64,000 nt of DNA from Mesorhizobium loti CJ3sym. Lineage in GTDB: Bacteria; Pseudomonadota; Alphaproteobacteria; Rhizobiales; Rhizobiaceae. Location: positions 62,208 through 126,207 of the forward strand of contig NZ_AXAL01000006.1 in assembly GCF_000472785.1 (NCBI RefSeq). The letters are read 5' to 3'. Under the pieces are notes generated by a model. That model was not told the origin of the DNA and made no database searches. It was given only the letters and a program-made list of their open reading frames with translations. The position numbers were made by a program, and so were the translations under genes. Below are positions 9,243 through 18,414 of the stretch, in pieces. Every line of letters starts with the position of its first letter. Position 1 is the first letter of the stretch.

Positions 9243-11126
9243 ATGATGACAGCCGTCTATCGCTGGTTCGAGAACTGGGTCTATCCGTTCAGGGAGCCGG
9301 CGAACCTTCGGCCACCGTCCAGCGTCGGCGGCTTCATCTGGCATTATGTCGGCCAGGCGAAGTTCGCCTTCTTCGCCATGCTGGTCATCGGCGGCATCGC
9401 GCCGCTGATCGAGGCCGGCCTGTTCTACTTCGTCGGGCGGCTGGTCGATATTCTCGATCAGTTGCCCGGCGAGCGCAGCTGGCACGCGCTGTGGAATGCC
9501 GCTGGCCCGGAACTGGTGTTCATGATCGCGGTGGTGCTGGTCATCCGCACCATTGTCGTTGGGCTCTCGACGCTGGTCGACGAGCAGACGATCACGCCCG
9601 GCTTCTACAATCTGGTGCGCTGGCAGGCGCATCGGCACGTATCGCGGCAGTCCTATACCTTCTTCCAGAACGATTTCGCCGGCCGCATCGCCACCAAGGT
9701 CTGGCAGGCGGGACAGGCGACCGGCGATTTGATGGAAAGCTTCATCGAGGTCATCTGGTTCATGCTCGTCTATACAGCGACGACCTTGGCACTGGTCGCC
9801 GGGCTGGATCTGCGCCTGGCCGTGCTGGTGGTGATCTGGATCCTCGCTTTCGGCTGGCTGGCAAAGCTATATCTGCCTTCGATCCGCAAGCATGCCGAGG
9901 AGGCCGCCGAGGCCGGCTCGATGATCAATGGGCGCATCATCGATTCCTATTCCAATGTGCAGACGCTGAAGCTTTTCTCGGCCGATGGCGACGATCGCTA
10001 CATCAGGAACGGCTTCGACATCTATCTCGACGCGCTACGGCCTTTCACCCGCCGGCTGACCGGCGTGCGCATGGCGCTGACGACGCTGTCGGGCATCATG
10101 ATCACAGCGATCGGCTGCTTTGCCGTCTATCTCTGGGTGGAGGGCACGATCACCGTCGGCGCCGTCGCTTTCACGCTGTCGCTGGTGCTGCGGCTCAACA
10201 TGCTGCTCGGGCGGGTGATGATGCAGCTCAACGGCATATTGCGGAACCTCGGCGTGCTGGAAAACTCCAAGGCGCTGATCTCGCAGCCACTCGGCCTCAT
10301 CGACGCGCCCGATGCCAGGGAACTCGTCGTGGCCGGCGGCCGCATCGAGGTGAAGAATGTCGAGTTCCACTATGGCAAAGGCTTCGGCGTGCTGAACGGC
10401 ATCGACCTTGTCGTCAAGCCGGGCGAGAAGGTCGGGCTGGTCGGGCCGTCGGGTGCGGGCAAGACGACGCTCGCCAACCTGATCCTGCGGCTTTACGACC
10501 TCGAAAGCGGCAAGATCCTGATCGATGGCCAGAATGTTGCCGAGGTGACGCAGAATTCGCTGCGCGCCAAGATCGGCGTCGTCAGCCAGGATACGGCCCT
10601 GTTTCACCGTTCGCTGCGCGACAACATCAAGCTCGGCATGCCTGACGCGACCGATGCGGAGGTGATCGCCGCGGCCAGAAAGGCCGAGGCGCACGAATTC
10701 ATCCTGACCTTGCGCGACAACAAGGACCGTGCCGGCTACGAGGCGTTTGTCGGCGAGCGCGGCGTGAAACTGTCGGGCGGCCAGCGCCAGCGCGTGGCGA
10801 TCGCCCGTGTCTTCCTCAAGGATGCGCCGATCCTGATTCTCGACGAGGCAACCTCGGCGCTCGATTCCGACATCGAGGCGGCGATCCAGGAAAACCTCTC
10901 CCGGCTGATGGAAAACAAGACGGTCATCGCCATCGCGCACCGGCTGTCGACGATCGCAGCCCTTGACCGCCTCGTGGTGTTGGACGGCGGCCGCATCGTC
11001 GAACAAGGCACGCATGACGAACTGGTGGCGCTCGACGGGCTCTATGCGCGGCTGTGGAAGAGACAGTCGGGCGGCTTCCTCTATCACGAGGACAGTGTGC
11101 TGGAAGAAACGCGGCCGGCCGAATAG
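9243..11126 (+). CDS. ABC exporter half-transporter 2 (TMD-NBD fusion)
   Basis: ATG 9243 (MMTAVYRWFENWVYPF) is chosen because it aligns with the start of half-transporter 1 (MLLFSWFERRLDPF); the frame is open back to 9189. About 627 residues: a six-helix exporter domain, Walker A GPSGAGKTT near residue 400, signature LSGGQRQR near 509, Walker B LILDEATSALDSD. The two halves share the LTLYDLESGKILIDGQ-type region and clearly arose by duplication. Both nucleotide-binding sites look catalytically complete, unlike the asymmetric heterodimers of some bacteria. Confidence 0.94.
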   Translation: MMTAVYRWFENWVYPFREPANLRPPSSVGGFIWHYVGQAKFAFFAMLVIGGIAPLIEAGLFYFVGRLVDILDQLPGERSWHALWNAAGPELVFMIAVVLVIRTIVVGLSTLVDEQTITPGFYNLVRWQAHRHVSRQSYTFFQNDFAGRIATKVWQAGQATGDLMESFIEVIWFMLVYTATTLALVAGLDLRLAVLVVIWILAFGWLAKLYLPSIRKHAEEAAEAGSMINGRIIDSYSNVQTLKLFSADGDDRYIRNGFDIYLDALRPFTRRLTGVRMALTTLSGIMITAIGCFAVYLWVEGTITVGAVAFTLSLVLRLNMLLGRVMMQLNGILRNLGVLENSKALISQPLGLIDAPDARELVVAGGRIEVKNVEFHYGKGFGVLNGIDLVVKPGEKVGLVGPSGAGKTTLANLILRLYDLESGKILIDGQNVAEVTQNSLRAKIGVVSQDTALFHRSLRDNIKLGMPDATDAEVIAAARKAEAHEFILTLRDNKDRAGYEAFVGERGVKLSGGQRQRVAIARVFLKDAPILILDEATSALDSDIEAAIQENLSRLMENKTVIAIAHRLSTIAALDRLVVLDGGRIVEQGTHDELVALDGLYARLWKRQSGGFLYHEDSVLEETRPAE

Positions 11127-11163
11127 ATTTGGTGGTGCTGTCTTTGATCGGAGATTGAGGCCA

Positions 11164-11475
11164 ATGTCCGTGCGCATGCCGTCGAATTTCGGGAGATCCA
11201 GCGCCCAGGAAACGGCGTTTGATGTGCTTGGCCATGAAATCCTCGCCGAAAAGGCGGCGGCACTCGGCCGCGCCGGGCAAAAGGTCGAGGAAACGCTCGC
11301 CCGGCTGGGCGCCAATGCCGACGAGGAACTGCGCCCGAGGCTTCTCAAGGAGGCTGCGGCAGCCGTTCATGCCTATTTCATCCAGCGTGAACTTTGCGGC
11401 TTGCGCAAGCATGATGCCGTCATCCGCGAGTACAGCATCCCGAAAGCCGTGCTGGCCCGGTTGGGAGCGACGTAG
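11164..11475 (+). CDS. Small cytoplasmic protein (103 aa), possibly DUF6665
   Basis: ATG 11164 gives MSVRMPSNFG followed by a helix-rich, alanine/leucine/glutamate-dominated sequence (VLGHEILAEKAAALGRAG, LLKEAAAAVHAYFIQRELCG). There is no signal or membrane segment. It lies 37 nt after the second ABC gene and may be cotranscribed with it. I recall similar rhizobial proteins as DUF6665, but that assignment is uncertain. No function is known. Confidence 0.75.
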   Translation: MSVRMPSNFGRSSAQETAFDVLGHEILAEKAAALGRAGQKVEETLARLGANADEELRPRLLKEAAAAVHAYFIQRELCGLRKHDAVIREYSIPKAVLARLGAT

Positions 11476-11488
11476 CTCTCTTTTGTTT

Positions 11489-11559
11489 GACCATGATCTC
11501 TGGACAAACGGGTTCCGTTTGTCCGGGAAAACCGGTTCCCACTTTTCGGGATCATGGTC
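11489..11559. repeat. Dispersed palindromic repeat, family B, copy 1
   Basis: This 71-bp element is bounded by GACCATGATC and GATCATGGTC, with an internal hairpin GGACAAACGG/CCGTTTGTCC. A second 71-bp copy lies at 44465-44535 with 8 mismatches. The terminal arms differ by a compensatory pair (GACC...GGTC here, GAGC...GCTC there). It fills the gap between two convergent genes. Confidence 0.9.
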
Positions 11560-11903
11560 TATTCCAGCCATTCGGTGATGAACGTGCCGTTCTCGTGAAT
11601 GTCGATGGTTTCCAGTGGACCCGGACCGAGATTGGTGAATTTGTGCGGCGTGTTGGGCGGAACGATCAGGATCTGGCCGGCGGAGGCCTCGATTTCCTGG
11701 TCGCCGACCGTGAACAGGCCTGTGCCCAGACGGATGATGAAGATCTCTGCGTAAGGATGGGAATGCAGCCGCGGGCCGCCGCCGACATCAGGCAGGTGGT
11801 TGAAGATCAGGCAGGAGTTGGAGCCGTAGGCGCCACATTGCAGCTCGCCCTTCCAACGGTCGGGGCGAACTGCCCATTCCTCACGGTCTATGACATGCGC
11901 CAT
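11559..11903 (-). CDS. Small single-domain cupin protein
   Basis: This 114-residue beta-barrel cupin has the metal-binding motif 1 GPRLHSHPYAEIFIIRLGTG near residues 44-63 and motif 2 IVPPNTPHKF near 82-91. The histidines and glutamate expected to bind metal are present. The function (dioxygenase, isomerase or sensor) cannot be assigned. The stop codon touches the edge of the family B repeat. The vapC stop is 5 nt upstream, so it may be read in the same direction as the toxin-antitoxin pair. Confidence 0.9.
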   Translation of the reverse strand: MAHVIDREEWAVRPDRWKGELQCGAYGSNSCLIFNHLPDVGGGPRLHSHPYAEIFIIRLGTGLFTVGDQEIEASAGQILIVPPNTPHKFTNLGPGPLETIDIHENGTFITEWLE

Positions 11904-11908
11904 TGCCC

Positions 11909-12328
11909 CTAACCCTTCGATGGTATCCAGGGATTGAACAGTTTCACTCCGGTGCCTTCAAAATCCCTGGTGTTGCGGGTCACAACCGTCAAGTTTTTGA
12001 CGAGCGCGGTAGCGGCGATATAGGCGTCGCGATCAGGCTTGGGATCCGGGACGTGGAGGGGTGCGCAGCGCAGCACGACAGCGAGATCCACGGGCAATAT
12101 GCGCTCTGCGATTTCTGCAACCAATCCGTCGACCCAGGCGCGCAGCACAGCCCCCTTTTTCTCGTCCTTTCGCTCCGCTCTCAGGGCGCCGATCTGGGTT
12201 TCGAGAATACTGACGGCCGAAATATGAAGCTCGGCTGGATTTCGACCCTCGGCCCAGGCCCAAACGTTCGGGTCGCATCGGTCTTTCCGCCTGAGTTCGG
12301 AGATGACGTTGGTATCGAGCAGATACAT
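11909..12328 (-). CDS. vapC: PIN-domain toxin, VapC family
   Basis: This 139-residue PIN nuclease has the expected acidic residues: D5 in MYLLDTNVISELRR, E43 in ISAVSILETQIGAL, D98 in PDRDAYIAATAL, and D117 in VVTRNTRDFEGTGV. The start overlaps the antitoxin stop (TGATG). VapC toxins are Mg-dependent RNases that usually cut specific tRNA or rRNA sites. The size and DTNVISE start place it in the FitB-like branch. Confidence 0.93.
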   Translation of the reverse strand: MYLLDTNVISELRRKDRCDPNVWAWAEGRNPAELHISAVSILETQIGALRAERKDEKKGAVLRAWVDGLVAEIAERILPVDLAVVLRCAPLHVPDPKPDRDAYIAATALVKNLTVVTRNTRDFEGTGVKLFNPWIPSKG

Positions 12329-12618
12329 CAGTCGAACTTGGGCGGGCGCAGGGAAAAGCCCTTGAGTTCCGGGATGTCGAAATCAAAATCCGCTTCCGGA
12401 CGATCATCAGCAATGGCGTCCGCGAGGCTTCGATGTTTCTCTGGCCTGCCCGCGGCTTTCAGGTTTTCGTATTCCTCTATCGACATCAGCACATGGGAGG
12501 GCTTGCCGCGGTCGGTTATGATGACCGGCGCAGTCCTGGCTGCTCGTTTGGCGAGCGCAGTATCCTGGTTGAATTCACGGCTCGACATGGTGGTGGTCGT
12601 CTTCGTCGAGATGTTCAT
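12328..12618 (-). CDS. vapB: Phd/YefM-family antitoxin paired with VapC
   Basis: ATG 12618 (MNISTKTTTT) is chosen because it follows GGAGG with good spacing and matches antitoxin length (96 aa). The Phd fold is visible as MSSREFNQDTALAKRAA, then PVIITDRGKPSHVLMSIEEY. The acidic, proline-containing tail is the expected toxin-binding segment. Upstream, the palindrome at 12640-12659 is a likely autoregulatory operator. Confidence 0.93.
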   Translation of the reverse strand: MNISTKTTTTMSSREFNQDTALAKRAARTAPVIITDRGKPSHVLMSIEEYENLKAAGRPEKHRSLADAIADDRPEADFDFDIPELKGFSLRPPKFD

Positions 12619-12639
12619 TTCGGCACCTCCGTCGAGAAG

Positions 12640-12659
12640 ATGTAGACATATTGCTACAT
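12640..12659. promoter_or_regulatory. Likely autoregulatory operator of the VapBC pair
   Basis: ATGTAG and CTACAT form perfect 6-bp arms around an 8-bp AT-rich spacer, ending 22 nt before the antitoxin start. The position fits repression by the antitoxin or toxin-antitoxin complex. Confidence 0.6.
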
Positions 12660-12878
12660 TCAACCAAGCCCGTCAAATTTATCGCTGTGCGGAACGCCCG
12701 CGACAATCTGCCCATATGCCTTGACCCGTCTGGACAAAAACGGGCTTCACGCATAAACCGAAGTCCAAATGCCGGAGGAATTCGCTAGCCTGTTCGCCAT
12801 GCGCTGTCGGGTTGGCGTAATTGAGCGGGGAACAAGGCTCAGCCACCGGCGCGGAAGAGGCGAAAGGATCAGGCACCC

Positions 12879-13439
12879 GTGAGCGCAACCGACATCCAGG
12901 ATCCCAACCGTCGAGACTTTCTCTATGTCGCCACCGGCATGGCTGCCGTGGTCGGCGCCGGCGCGTTCGCATGGCCCTTCATCGACCAGATGCGCCCTGA
13001 TGCCTCGACGCTGGCGCTCGCCTCGGTCGAGGTCGACGTCGCCTCGCTGACGCCTGGCATGTCGCTGATCGTCAAGTGGCGCGGCAAGCCGGTCGTGGTG
13101 CGCAACCGCACTGAAAAAGAAATGAAGGACGGCGAGGCCGTCAAACTAGGCGATCTTAAGGATCCCATCGCTCGCAACGCCAATTTGCCGGCCGACGCGC
13201 CGGCGACCGACGCCAACCGCACCACGCCCGGCAAGGAAGCCTGGATGGTGATGGTTCAGGTCTGCACGCATCTGGGCTGTATTCCGCTCGGCCAGGAAGG
13301 CGATTTCGGCGGCTGGTTCTGCCCGTGCCATGGTTCGCAATACGACACCGCCGGCCGCATCCGCAAAGGCCCGGCGCCCGAGAACATGGCTGTGCCGGTA
13401 TTCAAGTTCATTTCCGATACCAAGATCATTATCGGTTGA
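12879..13439 (+). CDS. petA: Cytochrome bc1 Rieske iron-sulfur subunit
   Basis: The 186-residue subunit starts at GTG 12879. A twin-arginine motif ([11 protein letters not shown]) and a membrane anchor at about residues 12-32 direct Tat-dependent membrane insertion. The Rieske [2Fe-2S] ligands are C129-T-H131 in CTHLGC and C148-P-C-H151 in CPCHGS, and the loop cysteines for the disulfide are also present. It is the first gene of petABC, which oxidises ubiquinol and reduces cytochrome c. Confidence 0.98.
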   Translation: MSATDIQDPNRRDFLYVATGMAAVVGAGAFAWPFIDQMRPDASTLALASVEVDVASLTPGMSLIVKWRGKPVVVRNRTEKEMKDGEAVKLGDLKDPIARNANLPADAPATDANRTTPGKEAWMVMVQVCTHLGCIPLGQEGDFGGWFCPCHGSQYDTAGRIRKGPAPENMAVPVFKFISDTKIIIG

Positions 13440-13456
13440 GGCAGGGGGACATTTCG

Positions 13457-14758
13457 ATGAGCGAGGGACACTCGACCTACACGCCCAAAACCGGTATCGA
13501 ACGCTGGTTCGACGCCCGCATGCCGCTGCCGCGGCTGGTCTATGACAGCTTCGTCTCCTACCCGGTGCCGCGCAACCTCAACTACATGTGGACATTTGGC
13601 GGTATCCTGTCGATCATGCTGGTGGCGCAGATCCTGACCGGCATCGTGCTGGCCATGCACTACGCCGCCGACACCAATCTCGCCTTCGGCTCGGTCGAGA
13701 AGATCATGCGCGACGTCAATTCCGGCTGGCTTTTGCGCTACATGCATGCCAACGGCGCCTCGTTCTTCTTCATCGCCGTCTACATGCACATCTTCCGTGG
13801 CCTCTATTACGGGTCCTACAAGGCGCCGCGCGAGCTCCTCTGGATTCTCGGCTGCATCATCTACCTCCTGATGATGGCGACCGGCTTCATGGGCTACGTG
13901 CTGCCATGGGGACAGATGAGCTTCTGGGGCGCCACCGTCATCACCGGCTTCTTCAGCGCCATACCGCTTGTCGGCAACTGGATCCAGCAGCTGCTGCTCG
14001 GCGGCTTCGCCGTCGACAATCCGACGCTGAACCGCTTCTTTGCGCTGCATTATCTCCTGCCGTTCATGATTGCCGGCGTCGTCGTGCTGCATGTCTGGGC
14101 GCTGCATGTCGTTGGCCAGTCGAACCCTACCGGTATCGAGGTCAAGTCGAAGACCGACACCGTCGCCTTCACGCCCTATGCGACCATCAAGGACGCGTTC
14201 GGCATGATCGTGTTCCTGTTCATCTTCGCCTATTTCATCTTCTTCTTGCCGAACTATCTCGGCCATCCCGACAATTACATCGTCGCCAACCCGCTGAAGA
14301 CGCCGGCCCATATCGTGCCGGAATGGTATTTCCTGCCGTTCTACGCGATCCTGCGCGCCATCACCTTCAACATCGGGCCGATCAACTCCAAGCTCGGCGG
14401 CGTGCTGTGCATGTTCGGCGCCATCGTCATGCTGTTCCTGGTGCCGTGGCTCGACACCTCCAAGGTTCGCTCGGCGGTCTACCGGCCCTGGTACAAGCTG
14501 TTCTTCTGGCTGTTCGTGGCCGACGCCATCCTGCTTGGCTGGCTGGGCTCGCAGCCGGCGGAAGGCAGCTATGTGTTCATGGCGCAGATGGCGACACTGT
14601 TCTATTTCGCCTTCTTCCTGATCGCGCTGCCGGTGCTTGGTCTGATCGAGACGCCGCGCAGGGTGCCGAACTCGATCACCGAGGCGGTGCTGGAGAAGAA
14701 CAAGGGCGGCAGCGGGCATCCTGTGGGCGCCACGGCCGCGCCAGAGACCAAGGGCTGA
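13457..14758 (+). CDS. petB: Cytochrome b of the bc1 complex
   Basis: ATG 13457 gives 433 residues beginning [17 protein letters not shown]. The protein has eight hydrophobic helices, the haem-binding histidines in helices II and IV ([22 protein letters not shown]), and the Qo-site PEWYF motif ([17 protein letters not shown]). It sits 17 nt after petA and 27 nt before petC. The long C-terminal tail after the last helix is charged. Confidence 0.98.
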   Translation: MSEGHSTYTPKTGIERWFDARMPLPRLVYDSFVSYPVPRNLNYMWTFGGILSIMLVAQILTGIVLAMHYAADTNLAFGSVEKIMRDVNSGWLLRYMHANGASFFFIAVYMHIFRGLYYGSYKAPRELLWILGCIIYLLMMATGFMGYVLPWGQMSFWGATVITGFFSAIPLVGNWIQQLLLGGFAVDNPTLNRFFALHYLLPFMIAGVVVLHVWALHVVGQSNPTGIEVKSKTDTVAFTPYATIKDAFGMIVFLFIFAYFIFFLPNYLGHPDNYIVANPLKTPAHIVPEWYFLPFYAILRAITFNIGPINSKLGGVLCMFGAIVMLFLVPWLDTSKVRSAVYRPWYKLFFWLFVADAILLGWLGSQPAEGSYVFMAQMATLFYFAFFLIALPVLGLIETPRRVPNSITEAVLEKNKGGSGHPVGATAAPETKG

Positions 14759-14785
14759 GCGGTAGAGAATCTAAGGGGATTTGGC

Positions 14786-15643
14786 ATGAAAAAGATTCTC
14801 ACCTCGCTGGCGCTGATCGGCCTTGTGGCCGCCGGCGGTGCGGCGTTCGCGGCCGAAGAGGCGCACAATGCGGCAGCGCCGACGCATTTCCCGATGGAAG
14901 AGCCGAAGGAGATGGGCTGGAGCTTCACCGGTCCGTTCGGAACTTACGATAAGGCTCAGCTGCAGCGCGGCCTGAAGGTCTACAAGGAAGTCTGCTCGGC
15001 CTGTCATTCGATGAATCTGGTGGCGTTCCGCACGCTGACGGACCTCGGGTATTCCGAAGCGCAGGTAAAGTCTTTTGCCGCCTCGTACACCATCCACGAC
15101 GGCCCCAACGATGCCGGCGAGATGTTCGACCGTCCCGGCAAGCCATCGGACTATTTCCCGGCGCCGTTCGCCAATGTAGAGGCCGCGGCGGCTGCCAATG
15201 GCGGCGCGGCACCCCCCGACATGTCGTTGCTGGCCAAGGCACGCGGCGTCGAGCGCGGCTTTCCGCAGTTCGTCTTCGACATTTTCACCCAGTATGACGC
15301 GGGTGGTCCCGACTATATCCACTCGCTGCTGACCGGTTTCGACCAGACCCCGCCGACCGGCATGGTCATCCCTGAGGGCACGCATTACAATCCGCATTTC
15401 ATGTCGGGCGTGTCGCTAAAGATGGCCAAGCCGCTTTCCGATGGTGCAGTGACCTATGATGACGGTTCGCCGCAGACCGTCGATCAGTACGCTCGTGATG
15501 TCTCGGCCTTCCTGATGTGGGCGGCCGAGCCGCACATGGAAGCCCGCAAGAAGACTGGCGTCAACGTGCTGTTTTTCCTCCTGATATTCGGCGGGCTGGT
15601 CTACCTCGTCAAGCGCAAGGTGTGGGAAGGCGTTGCCCACTGA
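14786..15643 (+). CDS. petC: Cytochrome c1 of the bc1 complex
   Basis: This 285-residue protein has a cleavable signal peptide (MKKILTSLALIGLVAAGGAAFA), a covalent haem motif C70-SA-C73-H74, and a C-terminal membrane anchor near residues 254-271 (VNVLFFLLIFGGLVYLVK). It carries electrons from the Rieske centre to soluble cytochrome c in the periplasm. Here it is encoded as a separate gene rather than as a petB-petC fusion. A strong terminator follows. Confidence 0.98.
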   Translation: MKKILTSLALIGLVAAGGAAFAAEEAHNAAAPTHFPMEEPKEMGWSFTGPFGTYDKAQLQRGLKVYKEVCSACHSMNLVAFRTLTDLGYSEAQVKSFAASYTIHDGPNDAGEMFDRPGKPSDYFPAPFANVEAAAAANGGAAPPDMSLLAKARGVERGFPQFVFDIFTQYDAGGPDYIHSLLTGFDQTPPTGMVIPEGTHYNPHFMSGVSLKMAKPLSDGAVTYDDGSPQTVDQYARDVSAFLMWAAEPHMEARKKTGVNVLFFLLIFGGLVYLVKRKVWEGVAH

Positions 15644-15669
15644 GTGGGGGCGCACATAGAGAAATTCAG

Positions 15670-15693
15670 GGGCGCCGAGAGGCGCCCTTTTTT
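15670..15693 (+). terminator. Rho-independent terminator of petABC
   Basis: Stem GGGCGCC (15670-15676) and GGCGCCC (15681-15687) with a GAGA loop is followed by six T. It lies 27 nt after the petC stop. Confidence 0.93.
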
Positions 15694-15772
15694 GCATCCG
15701 GGAGACGGTCGCGTCATATGGCCGTCACCGCATCCGGCGATCCTTCGGCATTCTCAACAAAGGATTGCCCCC

Positions 15773-16468
15773 ATGAAGAAATATGCATCGCTGGCGGCTG
15801 GTCTGCTGCTGCTGGTCATCGGATCCGCCGCCCAGGCCGAGGGCGCCAAGCCGTTCGTCACCAACAAGGACGTGGATCTGACGATGATCCTGCCGCCGCC
15901 GCCGGCAAACGATTCGGCTGAGACCAAGGCCGAACTCGGTGAGGTGCTGACGCTGCAGGTGACGCGTACGCCTGAAATGGAAGCGCGTGCCGTCGCCGAT
16001 GCCGAGGAGAATGTCTGGCGCTTCGCCGATGTGATGGGGCCGAATTTCACCAAGGACAAGTTGCCGAAGTTCTCGGCCTTCTTCGATCGCGTGGTCGAGA
16101 CCGAAGGCGCCGTCGTCGATCCGGCCAAGGATGTCTGGAAGCGTCCGCGTCCACACCAGCTCAGCGACCTCGTCAAGCCTGCGGTCAAGCTGTCGAGCTC
16201 CGGTTCCTGGCCTTCCGGCCACGCCACCGTCGGCACCATGATGGGCATCATCCTGGCCGACATGGTTCCCGAGAAGCGCGCCGAGATCATGGCGCGCGCG
16301 GCCGAATACGCGCACAACCGCGTGGTCGGCGGCATCCATTACCCATCGGACGTCGAGATGGGCAAGATTTCCGGCAGCGTCATTGCCGCGGTCCTGCTCA
16401 ACCGGGACGACTTCAAGGCCGAATATGATGTGGCCAAGGCCGAGCTTCGTTCCGATCTCGGCATGTGA
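15773..16468 (+). CDS. Periplasmic PAP2-type acid phosphatase
   Basis: ATG 15773 gives 231 residues with a signal peptide ending near SAAQA. The PAP2 / class A phosphatase signature is complete: KDVWKRPRP near residue 121, SGSWPSGHAT near 143, and HNRVVGGIHYPSD near 182, holding the nucleophilic and general-acid histidines. The third block has N in place of the common Ser before Arg. Its own terminator follows. It likely hydrolyses periplasmic phosphomonoesters. Confidence 0.93.
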   Translation: MKKYASLAAGLLLLVIGSAAQAEGAKPFVTNKDVDLTMILPPPPANDSAETKAELGEVLTLQVTRTPEMEARAVADAEENVWRFADVMGPNFTKDKLPKFSAFFDRVVETEGAVVDPAKDVWKRPRPHQLSDLVKPAVKLSSSGSWPSGHATVGTMMGIILADMVPEKRAEIMARAAEYAHNRVVGGIHYPSDVEMGKISGSVIAAVLLNRDDFKAEYDVAKAELRSDLGM

Positions 16469-16493
16469 GTTTCGTCAGCCGCCGGCTTCGACC

Positions 16494-16519
16494 AAGGGGC
16501 GCTTCTGGCGCCCCTTTTT
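16494..16519 (+). terminator. Rho-independent terminator after the acid phosphatase gene
   Basis: Stem GGGGCGC (16496-16502) and GCGCCCC (16508-16514), 5-nt loop, then five T. Confidence 0.9.
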
Positions 16520-16635
16520 CGTTCATAGCCCTCGCCAAGGGGTGAGTTCGGCAATTAGGCCGTTGGCACGGCGGCATCCGGTTGGTATTCGACGCTCCGG
16601 CGGCGAAGGCTGGCCGCCATGGCATTTGGAAATCG

Positions 16636-17784
16636 ATGATGCGGCTACGCGACTGTCACAACTTTTCCGACTTCCGGCGCATGGCGCAGCGGCGGCTACC
16701 AGGACCGATCTTCAATTACATCGATGGTGCTGCCGACGATGAAGTCACCTACCGCCGCAACACCGCGAGCTTCGAGACTTGCGACCTTGTTCCCAACGTC
16801 CTGCGCGGGGTGAGCGAGATCGACATGTCGGTGACGGTGATGGGCCAGAAGCTGGCGCTGCCCTTCTATTGCTCGCCAACCGCCTTGCAGCGCCTATTCC
16901 ACCACCAGGGCGAGCGCGCGGTCGCCAAGGCCGCGGCAAAGTACGGCACGATGTTTGGCGTTTCCTCGCTCGGCACCGTCAGCCTCGAGGAGGCGCGCAG
17001 CATCAGCAGCGGCCCGCAGGTCTACCAGTTCTATTTCCACAGGGACCGCGGCCTCAACCGGGCGATGATGCAGCGGGCGAAGCAGGTTGGCGTCGAGGTG
17101 ATGATGCTGACCGTCGACAGCATCACCGGGGGCAACCGCGAGCGCGACAAGCGCACCGGCTTTGCCATCCCCTTCAAGCTCAATCTTGCCGGCATGCTGC
17201 AGTTCGCGCTGAAGCCTGGCTGGGCGATCAACTACTTCACCCATGAGGGGTTCAAGCTGCCGCAGCTCGACGAGCATGTCGACATGGGCGGCGGCACGAT
17301 GTCGATCAGCCGCTACTTCACCGAGATGCTCGATCCGTCGATGACCTGGGACGACGTCGCCGAGATGGTCAAGCTGTGGTCGGGGCCGTTCTGCCTCAAG
17401 GGCATCATGTCGGTGGAGGATGCCAGGCGCGCTGTCGAGATCGGCTGCAGCGGCATTGTCTTGTCCAATCATGGTGGCCGGCAGCTGGACGGCTCGCGGG
17501 CGGCGTTCGATCAGCTTGCCGAAATTGTTGATGCGGTTGGCGACAAGATCGATGTCATCATGGATGGCGGCGTGCAGCGCGGCACGCATGTGCTGAAGGC
17601 ACTGTCACTCGGCGCCAAGGCTGTCGGGGTGGGACGCTATTATCTGTTTCCGCTGGCCGCCGCCGGCCAGCCTGGCGTCGAGCGGGCGCTCGAGCAGATG
17701 CGGATCGAGATCGAACGCGGCATGAAGCTGATGGGCTGCAGTTCGATCGAACAATTGTCGCGCAAGAACCTCCGATTCAGGTAA
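16636..17784 (+). CDS. FMN-dependent alpha-hydroxy-acid dehydrogenase (L-lactate dehydrogenase-like)
   Basis: The 382-residue protein (ATG 16636; a second ATG follows at 16639) is a TIM-barrel flavoenzyme of the LldD/glycolate oxidase family. Visible are the FNYIDGAADDE entry, FMN-binding LPFYCSPTALQRLFH, catalytic SNHGGRQLDGS near residues 277-287, and DGGVQRGTHVLKAL. It probably oxidises L-lactate at the inner membrane. It is 9 nt upstream of apt, which may be cotranscribed although functionally unrelated. Confidence 0.9.
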   Translation: MMRLRDCHNFSDFRRMAQRRLPGPIFNYIDGAADDEVTYRRNTASFETCDLVPNVLRGVSEIDMSVTVMGQKLALPFYCSPTALQRLFHHQGERAVAKAAAKYGTMFGVSSLGTVSLEEARSISSGPQVYQFYFHRDRGLNRAMMQRAKQVGVEVMMLTVDSITGGNRERDKRTGFAIPFKLNLAGMLQFALKPGWAINYFTHEGFKLPQLDEHVDMGGGTMSISRYFTEMLDPSMTWDDVAEMVKLWSGPFCLKGIMSVEDARRAVEIGCSGIVLSNHGGRQLDGSRAAFDQLAEIVDAVGDKIDVIMDGGVQRGTHVLKALSLGAKAVGVGRYYLFPLAAAGQPGVERALEQMRIEIERGMKLMGCSSIEQLSRKNLRFR

Positions 17785-17793
17785 TCTCGATCC

Positions 17794-18339
17794 ATGAAAT
17801 CCTCACTTGAAGACACGCTGCTGGCCGCCATCCGCACCATTCCGGACTATCCGAAGCCCGGGATCCTGTTTCGCGACATCACCACACTGCTCGGCAATGC
17901 GCGCGCCTTTCGCCGCGCCATCGACGAGCTGGTGCATCCCTATGCCGGGCAGAAGATCGACAAGATCGCCGGCATCGAGGCGCGCGGCTTCATCCTGGGC
18001 GGCGCCGTCGCTCATCAGCTCTCGGCCGGCTTCGTGCCGATCCGCAAGAAGGGCAAGCTGCCCTATGAGACGGTGCGCGTCGCCTACAGCCTGGAATACG
18101 GGCTGGACGAGATGGAAATGCACAAGGACGGCGTTGCGCCGGGTGAGAAGGTGATCCTGGTCGACGACCTGATCGCCACCGGCGGCACGGCGGAAGCGGC
18201 GGTCAAGCTGCTGCGCCAGATCGGCGCCGATATCCTGGCGGCATGCTTCGTCATCGACCTGCCGGATCTGGGCGGGCGCAAGAAGCTGGAAGCGCTAGGT
18301 GTGCCGGTGCGAACGCTGATCGGGTTTGAGGGGCATTGA
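17794..18339 (+). CDS. apt: Adenine phosphoribosyltransferase
   Basis: The 181-residue protein matches Apt throughout. It has [12 protein letters not shown] near residue 23, the [14 protein letters not shown] segment near 62, and the PRPP-binding loop [16 protein letters not shown] near 121-136. It salvages adenine to AMP. The length is standard. Confidence 0.97.
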   Translation: MKSSLEDTLLAAIRTIPDYPKPGILFRDITTLLGNARAFRRAIDELVHPYAGQKIDKIAGIEARGFILGGAVAHQLSAGFVPIRKKGKLPYETVRVAYSLEYGLDEMEMHKDGVAPGEKVILVDDLIATGGTAEAAVKLLRQIGADILAACFVIDLPDLGGRKKLEALGVPVRTLIGFEGH

Positions 18340-18350
18340 GAACACCGACG

Positions 18351-18412
18351 CTGGCGCTGCCCCTCATCCGCCCTTCGGGCACCTTCTCCCCGTAAACGGG
18401 GAGAAGGAAGAA
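18351..18412. repeat. Dispersed palindromic repeat, family A, half copy
   Basis: This segment matches the right arm of the element at 5369-5430, differing at three positions in 62. It ends with the CTTCTCCCCGT/ACGGGGAGAAG hairpin. It lies between convergent apt and MaoC genes, 2 bp from the MaoC stop codon. Confidence 0.9.
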
Positions 18413-18414
18413 AC

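Noticed and set aside
13256..14719. 487-codon - strand frame across petB
   Set aside because: It is antisense to the clear cytochrome b gene, and its composition (His/Asp/Arg/Gln-rich) is that of a high-GC shadow frame.
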